This document shows, piece after piece, positions 14,065 to 20,479 of a stretch of 20,479 nt of DNA (position 1 is its first letter; each line of letters starts with the position of its first letter). Made by a program: the position numbers and the translations under genes. The notes beneath the pieces were generated by a model, which worked only from the letters and a program-made list of their open reading frames with translations, was not told the origin of the DNA and did no database searches. The stretch is from Clostridiales bacterium (GTDB taxonomy: Bacteria; Bacillota; Clostridia; Christensenellales; Aristaeellaceae): NCBI GenBank assembly GCA_004555535.1, contig SFHU01000044.1, forward strand, positions 1-20,479, read 5' to 3'.

Positions 14065-14664
14065 ATGACGCTGCTGACAGAGGCGATTGCCTTCGCTGCG
14101 AAGGCGCACGACGGCATGACGCGCAGAGGTTCGAAGATTCCTTACATCGTTCATCCGATGGAGGCGGTCGCGATTGCCGCATCCATCACAGACGATGAGG
14201 AGGTGCTCGCCGCCGCCGCGCTGCACGACGTGATCGAGGACTGCGGCGTGAGCGAGGAGACGCTCAGGGAGCGCTTTGGCGCGAAGGTTGCGCGGCTGGT
14301 CGCCTGCGAGAGCCAGACGAACTGGGGGGATCCCTGCCGCAGCTGGGACGCGCGCAAGCACGAGGCCATCCGCAAGATTGCCCACGGCTGCCGGGAGGCG
14401 AAGATCGTCGCGCTCTCCGACAAGCTGAGCAACATGCGCGCCATCCACCGCGACTATCTGCTCGACGGCGAGTCGCTCTTCTGCCGCTTTCATCAGCAGG
14501 ACAAGCGCCGCCACGCCTGGTATTACCGCAGCTGCACGGCCATGCTCGAGAGCGAGCTGTCGGATACTGACGCCTGGCGCGAGCTTGCCGCGCTGGTGGA
14601 GACGGTCTTTGGCCGGATGGACTGCGTGCAGGAGGACAAGGAGGATGACGTCTGTGCGGGTTGA
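14065..14664 (+). CDS. HD-domain phosphohydrolase, SpoT/Mesh1-like (possible small alarmone hydrolase)
   Basis: The 199-residue protein is a single HD domain similar to the hydrolase half of RelA/SpoT and to Mesh1. The metal and substrate residues sit in the usual places: AKAHDGMTRRGSKIPYIVHP (12-31) with His30, LHDVIEDC (53-60) with the HD pair at 54-55, and IVALSDKLSNMRAIHRD (114-130) with Asp118. FGAKVARLV (71-79) also matches the family. There is no synthetase, TGS or ACT domain. By family it could hydrolyse (p)ppGpp or another pyrophosphorylated nucleotide, but the substrate is not proven. The ATG at 14065 is preferred over the GTG at 14041 because GCGAGGAGAGCGG precedes it. It lies 20 bases after dapF and is the last gene of the acpP operon. 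Confidence 0.85.
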   Translation: MTLLTEAIAFAAKAHDGMTRRGSKIPYIVHPMEAVAIAASITDDEEVLAAAALHDVIEDCGVSEETLRERFGAKVARLVACESQTNWGDPCRSWDARKHEAIRKIAHGCREAKIVALSDKLSNMRAIHRDYLLDGESLFCRFHQQDKRRHAWYYRSCTAMLESELSDTDAWRELAALVETVFGRMDCVQEDKEDDVCAG

Positions 14665-14701
14665 CTGGATCGGCGCAGGATGCCGAAAAAGCGAAAAATG
14701 C

Positions 14702-14730
14702 TTGACAGCGCCTGACGAATCCTGTATTAT
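14702..14730 (+). promoter_or_regulatory. Promoter for purA
   Basis: TTGACA (14702-14707) is followed after 17 bases by TATTAT (14725-14730). A second, perfect TATAAT at 14728-14733 overlaps it but has a 20-base spacer. Transcription should begin near 14738, leaving a leader of about 65 bases. The preceding HD gene ends at 14664 without an obvious terminator, so read-through from the acpP operon is possible. Confidence 0.8.
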
Positions 14731-14759
14731 AATTGCTTGGGTTTGTATACGGTAGACTT

Positions 14760-14792
14760 GCGGCAAACGCCGCTTTCTCTTTGCGAAAGGGG
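14760..14792 (+). promoter_or_regulatory. Structured purA leader: stem-loop followed by a hairpin covering the ribosome site
   Basis: GCGGC (14760-14764) pairs with GCCGC (14769-14773) around AAAC, followed by the pyrimidine run TTTCTCTTT. A second hairpin can form between CTCTTT (14777-14782) and AAAGGG (14786-14791), which would hide part of the AAAGGGG ribosome site. It matches no riboswitch class I know. Regulation through it is a guess. Confidence 0.35.
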
Positions 14793-14801
14793 TTGAACCT
14801 C

Positions 14802-16076
14802 ATGGTACGAACAATCGTCGGCGCCAACTGGGGCGATGAAGGTAAGGGTAAGATCACCGATATGCTCGCGGCGGAGTCTGACATCGTCGTCCGCTTCCAG
14901 GGCGGCGCGAACGCCGGGCACACCATCATCAACGATTACGGCCGCTTTGCGCTGCATCTGCTGCCCAGCGGCGTGTGCAGCCCGAACGTCGTCAACGTCA
15001 TCGGCCCGGGCGTGGCGCTGGATATCGAGGCCTTCCTGCGTGAGCTGGAGGAGGTCGTTTCCCAGGGCGTGCCGCGGCCGAAGATCCTCGTCTCCGAGCG
15101 CGCGCAGGTGCTCATGCCCTATCATATCGCGTTTGACTGCTATGAGGAGGAGCGCCTGGGGAAGAATTCCTTCGGCTCCACCAAGTCCGGCATCGCGCCG
15201 TTCTACGGCGACAAATACCAGAAGATCGGCCTGCAGCTGTGCCAGCTCTACTATCCGGACGTGCTGCGCGAGAAGCTCGCGCACGCGCTGGACATCAAGA
15301 ACGCGCTGCTGGAGCACCTCTATCATAAGCCGCTGATCGATCTGGAGGAAATGATCGCGAAGATGACCGACCTGGCCGAGCGCATCCGCCCCTATGTCGC
15401 GGATACCGACGCCTTCATGATGCAGGCGGTCAAGGAGGGCAAGAACATCCTGCTCGAGGGTCAGCTCGGCACGCTGCGCGATCCCGATCACGGCATCTAC
15501 CCGATGGTCACCTCCTCCTCGCCGCTGGCGGGCTACGCGCCGGTGGGCGCGGGCGTCCCGGTGTGGTCCATCAAGGAGATCATCGCAGTGACGAAGGCCT
15601 ATTCCTCCTGCGTGGGCGCGGGCCCGTTCACCACGGAGATCAAGGGCGATGAGGCGGAGGCGCTGCGCAAGCGCGGCGGCGACCGCGGCGAATACGGCGC
15701 CAAGACGGGCCGTCCGCGGCGCGTGGGCTGGTTTGACTGCGTCGCGACGCGCTATGGCTGCGAGATGCAGGGCGCGACTGAGGTGGCGCTGACGAACATG
15801 GACGTGCTGGGGTATCTCGATGAGATCCCCGTTTGCGTGGCCTACGAGTGCGACGGCGAGCGCGTGGAGCGCTTCCCGGTGACCCCGAAGCTGGAGCGCT
15901 GCAAGCCGGTGTATGTCACGCTGCCGGGCTGGAAGTGCGACACCCGCGGCATCAAGCGCTTTGAGGACATGCCCGAGAACGCGCGCCGCTACGTCGAGTT
16001 CCTCGAGGAGCAGATCGGCTGCCCGATCAAGATGGTCTCCAACGGCCCGCGCCGCGAGGAAATGATGTTCAGATAA
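14802..16076 (+). CDS. purA: Adenylosuccinate synthetase
   Basis: PurA joins IMP and aspartate using GTP to make adenylosuccinate, the first step from IMP to AMP. The 424-residue protein has the hallmark VGANWGDEGKGK (6-17) with the catalytic Asp, GGANAGHTI with the catalytic His, and the C-terminal TGRPRRVGWFD segment that carries substrate-binding residues. The IMP-binding region reads LLEGQLGTLRDPDHGIYP, where many PurA proteins have EGAQG. This and CarB are the longest-conserved enzymes here and show no interruption. The ATG at 14802 follows AAAGGGG by 9 bases; an in-frame TTG at 14733 lies inside the promoter and is excluded. It appears to be a separate transcription unit ending at 16204-16228. 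Confidence 0.97.
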   Translation: MVRTIVGANWGDEGKGKITDMLAAESDIVVRFQGGANAGHTIINDYGRFALHLLPSGVCSPNVVNVIGPGVALDIEAFLRELEEVVSQGVPRPKILVSERAQVLMPYHIAFDCYEEERLGKNSFGSTKSGIAPFYGDKYQKIGLQLCQLYYPDVLREKLAHALDIKNALLEHLYHKPLIDLEEMIAKMTDLAERIRPYVADTDAFMMQAVKEGKNILLEGQLGTLRDPDHGIYPMVTSSSPLAGYAPVGAGVPVWSIKEIIAVTKAYSSCVGAGPFTTEIKGDEAEALRKRGGDRGEYGAKTGRPRRVGWFDCVATRYGCEMQGATEVALTNMDVLGYLDEIPVCVAYECDGERVERFPVTPKLERCKPVYVTLPGWKCDTRGIKRFEDMPENARRYVEFLEEQIGCPIKMVSNGPRREEMMFR

Positions 16077-16130
16077 GGCACGGCGCATCTTCGACAGAAC
16101 CAGCGAAGCAGACAGAAGGAGGGAAGCGGC

Positions 16131-16268
16131 ATGGCCGGACAGGGGATGAACACCTTTGCGCTGGGCGTGCTGTTTCCCGTTTTCCCGTCCTTTTCGCATC
16201 CTGGCCGCCTTTTGGCGGCTTTCTTTTTGCCGGGCGGCGGGTTATGCTTGACGCGGGCCTGCTGCTGA
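16131..16268 (+). CDS. Possible small ORF of 45 codons after purA
   Basis: An ATG at 16131 is preceded by an excellent AGAAGGAGGGAAGC ribosome site and opens a 45-codon frame beginning MAGQGMNTFALGVLFPVFPS. The peptide is hydrophobic with several prolines and matches nothing I recognise. The frame runs through the purA terminator (16204-16228) and ends within the spacer of the carA promoter, so the second half would rarely be translated. It may be a real short peptide, the leftover beginning of a lost gene, or a chance frame. The strong ribosome site is the only good argument for it. Confidence 0.25.
   Translation: MAGQGMNTFALGVLFPVFPSFSHPGRLLAAFFLPGGGLCLTRACC
16204..16228 (+). terminator. 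Intrinsic terminator after purA
   Basis: GCCGCC (16204-16209) pairs perfectly with GGCGGC (16214-16219) around TTTT, followed by TTTCTTTTT. This is a textbook rho-independent terminator, 128 bases after the purA stop and directly before the carA promoter. Confidence 0.93.
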
Positions 16269-16276
16269 TGTATAAT
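16248..16276 (+). promoter_or_regulatory. Promoter for carAB
   Basis: TTGACG (16248-16253) and a perfect TATAAT (16271-16276) are separated by 17 bases. Transcription should start near 16283, giving a leader of about 46 bases before carA. Confidence 0.88.
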
Positions 16277-16310
16277 ATGCGTCGATATGCGGCTAATATT
16301 CATGGAATAT
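16275..16310 (+). promoter_or_regulatory. Operator-like repeats at the carA transcription start
   Basis: A perfect palindrome, ATATTC at 16296-16301 and GAATAT at 16305-16310 around ATG, lies about 13-27 bases after the expected start of transcription. Just before it, ATATGCG is repeated at 16275-16281 and 16285-16291, exactly ten bases apart. This placement suits a repressor. It is not the standard ARG box, because the TGAATA-type half-sites face outwards. No PyrR-type leader is seen. Confidence 0.4.
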
Positions 16311-16328
16311 ACAATGAGGAGAGAATCC

Positions 16329-17406
16329 ATGGCAACTTTGATTCTGGAGGACGGCTCCCGCTACGAGGGAACGCTGTTTGGGCATAAGGCGCCTGTGACG
16401 GGCGAGGTGGTCTTCACGACCGGCATGACCGGCTATCAGGAGACGCTGACCGACCCGTCCTACTGCGGACAGATCGTTTGCATGACCTATCCGCTGATCG
16501 GCAACGTCGGCATCAACGATCTGGACAACGAGAGCGCGCGCGTGCGCATGCGCGGCTTCATCGTCTCCGAGCTGTGCGACGTGCCCAGCAACTGGCAGAC
16601 GAGGAAGACGCTCGACCAGTATCTCGATGAGCAGGGCGTCACGGGTCTGTGCGGCGTGGATACCCGCGCGCTGACCAAGCACGTGCGCGTGTTCGGCACG
16701 CTGCGCGGGCGCATCGTCGAGGGAGAGCCGACGCCGGAGGATCTCGCGCTGGCGCGGCGCTTTGAGATGCATGACCAGGTGAAGCAGTGCACCTGCGAGG
16801 CGCCCTATGAGATCAAGGGCGACGGGGAGCTGACGATTGCGGTCATGGATTTCGGCCTCAAGCAGGGCATTCTGCGCTCCCTGAACCGAAGGGGCTGCAC
16901 GCTGCGCGTCTATCCCGCGGACACGCCCGCCAAGGCGGTGCTCGACGGCGGCTGCGACGGCGTGATGCTGACCAACGGCCCCGGCGACCCGGAGGACAAC
17001 CCGCAGGCCATCGCCGCGATCCGCGAGCTGATGGATGCAAAGCCCGTCTTCGGCATCTGCCTCGGGCATCAGCTCATGGCGCTGGCGATGGGCGGCAGGA
17101 CCGTCAAAATGAAATACGGTCACCACGGCGCGAACCATCCGGTCAAGGACCTCGCGCGCGGCACCTGCGCCGTTACCCCGCAGAACCACAACTACATGGT
17201 CGACCCGGAGCACCTGCCCGCGGGCGCGGTCGTCAGCCACGTCAACTGGAATGACCAGACGGTCGAGGGTGTCCGCTATACGGACAGGAACGCCTTCTCC
17301 GTGCAGTTCCATCCGGAGGCCTGCGGCGGTCCGCGCGAGACGAGCTATCTGTTTGACGACTTTTTGAACATGGTGCGCGCGGCGAAGCAGACGGGAGGCG
17401 AGCGCA

Positions 17407-17414
<8 letters not shown>
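16329..17414 (+). CDS. carA: Carbamoyl phosphate synthase small (glutaminase) subunit
   Basis: CarA hydrolyses glutamine and passes ammonia to CarB for carbamoyl phosphate, used for arginine and pyrimidines. The 361-residue protein has the CPSase small-chain N-domain (1-130; GEVVFTTGMTGYQETLTDPS at 25-44) and a class I glutamine amidotransferase domain (about 168-350). The latter carries the nucleophile Cys244 in GICLGHQ, and His328 and Glu330 in QFHPEA. The ATG at 16329 follows AGGAGA by 7 bases; the ATG at 16287 in the same frame would lie at the very start of the transcript. Its last codons overlap the carB start by 8 bases, so the subunits are translationally coupled. Confidence 0.97.

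Positions 17415-20479
<3,065 letters not shown>

Noticed and set aside
14727..16199. A 490-codon minus-strand open frame opposite purA
   Set aside because: Antisense shadow of purA with low-complexity composition; purA itself has full family motifs.

Overview
The window looks like an ordinary chromosomal housekeeping region from a GC-rich member of the Bacillota, most likely class Clostridia. The evidence is a DnaD/DnaI-type primosome module (essentially restricted to Bacillota), separate AccA and AccD carboxyltransferase subunits, an FAS-II gene cluster, strong AGGAGG-like ribosome binding sites and sigma-A-type promoters. The G+C-rich third codon positions create many long codon-register antisense reading frames, which are shadows. 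I saw no rRNA, tRNA, insertion sequence, prophage, CRISPR array or clear sign of horizontal transfer. The genus cannot be told from the sequence.

Region 1 (1-6745) is a DNA replication region. On the minus strand a small membrane-anchored or lipoprotein gene leads into dnaE, which runs off the left edge without its C-terminal part. Back-to-back promoters at 3227-3296 separate this unit from a plus-strand operon. That operon is dnaD-like (unusually long, with four DnaB_2-type repeats), a dnaC/dnaI-type helicase loader, and an uncharacterised ABC-class ATPase. The three genes overlap by 4 bases at each junction and end at an intrinsic terminator.

Region 2 (about 6761-9302) is a two-gene envelope unit: an MBOAT O-acyltransferase (AlgI/DltB-like) and a membrane-anchored SGNH/DltD-like protein. 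Such pairs O-acetylate or otherwise acylate a cell-surface polymer.

Region 3 (9306-14664) begins with a strong promoter and holds acpP-accD-accA-fabH-fabD-dapF-HD hydrolase, all co-directional and closely packed. It supplies malonyl-ACP and starts fatty acid elongation, with diaminopimelate epimerase and a SpoT/Mesh1-like HD phosphohydrolase at the end. The biotin carboxylase, BCCP and the elongation enzymes (FabF/G/Z/I/K) are not here. AccD lacks the usual N-terminal zinc ribbon.

Region 4 (14702-20479) covers nucleotide and arginine precursors. purA has its own promoter and a structured leader, and is followed by a possible small ORF and a clear terminator. A consensus-like promoter with a palindrome just downstream then drives carA-carB. 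carB runs off the right edge inside its allosteric domain.

I did not find a convincing undescribed system. The points most worth checking are the zinc-ribbon-less AccD, the four-repeat DnaD with its coupled ATPase partner, the alarmone-hydrolase-like gene in the fatty acid operon, and the operator-like sequences before carA.
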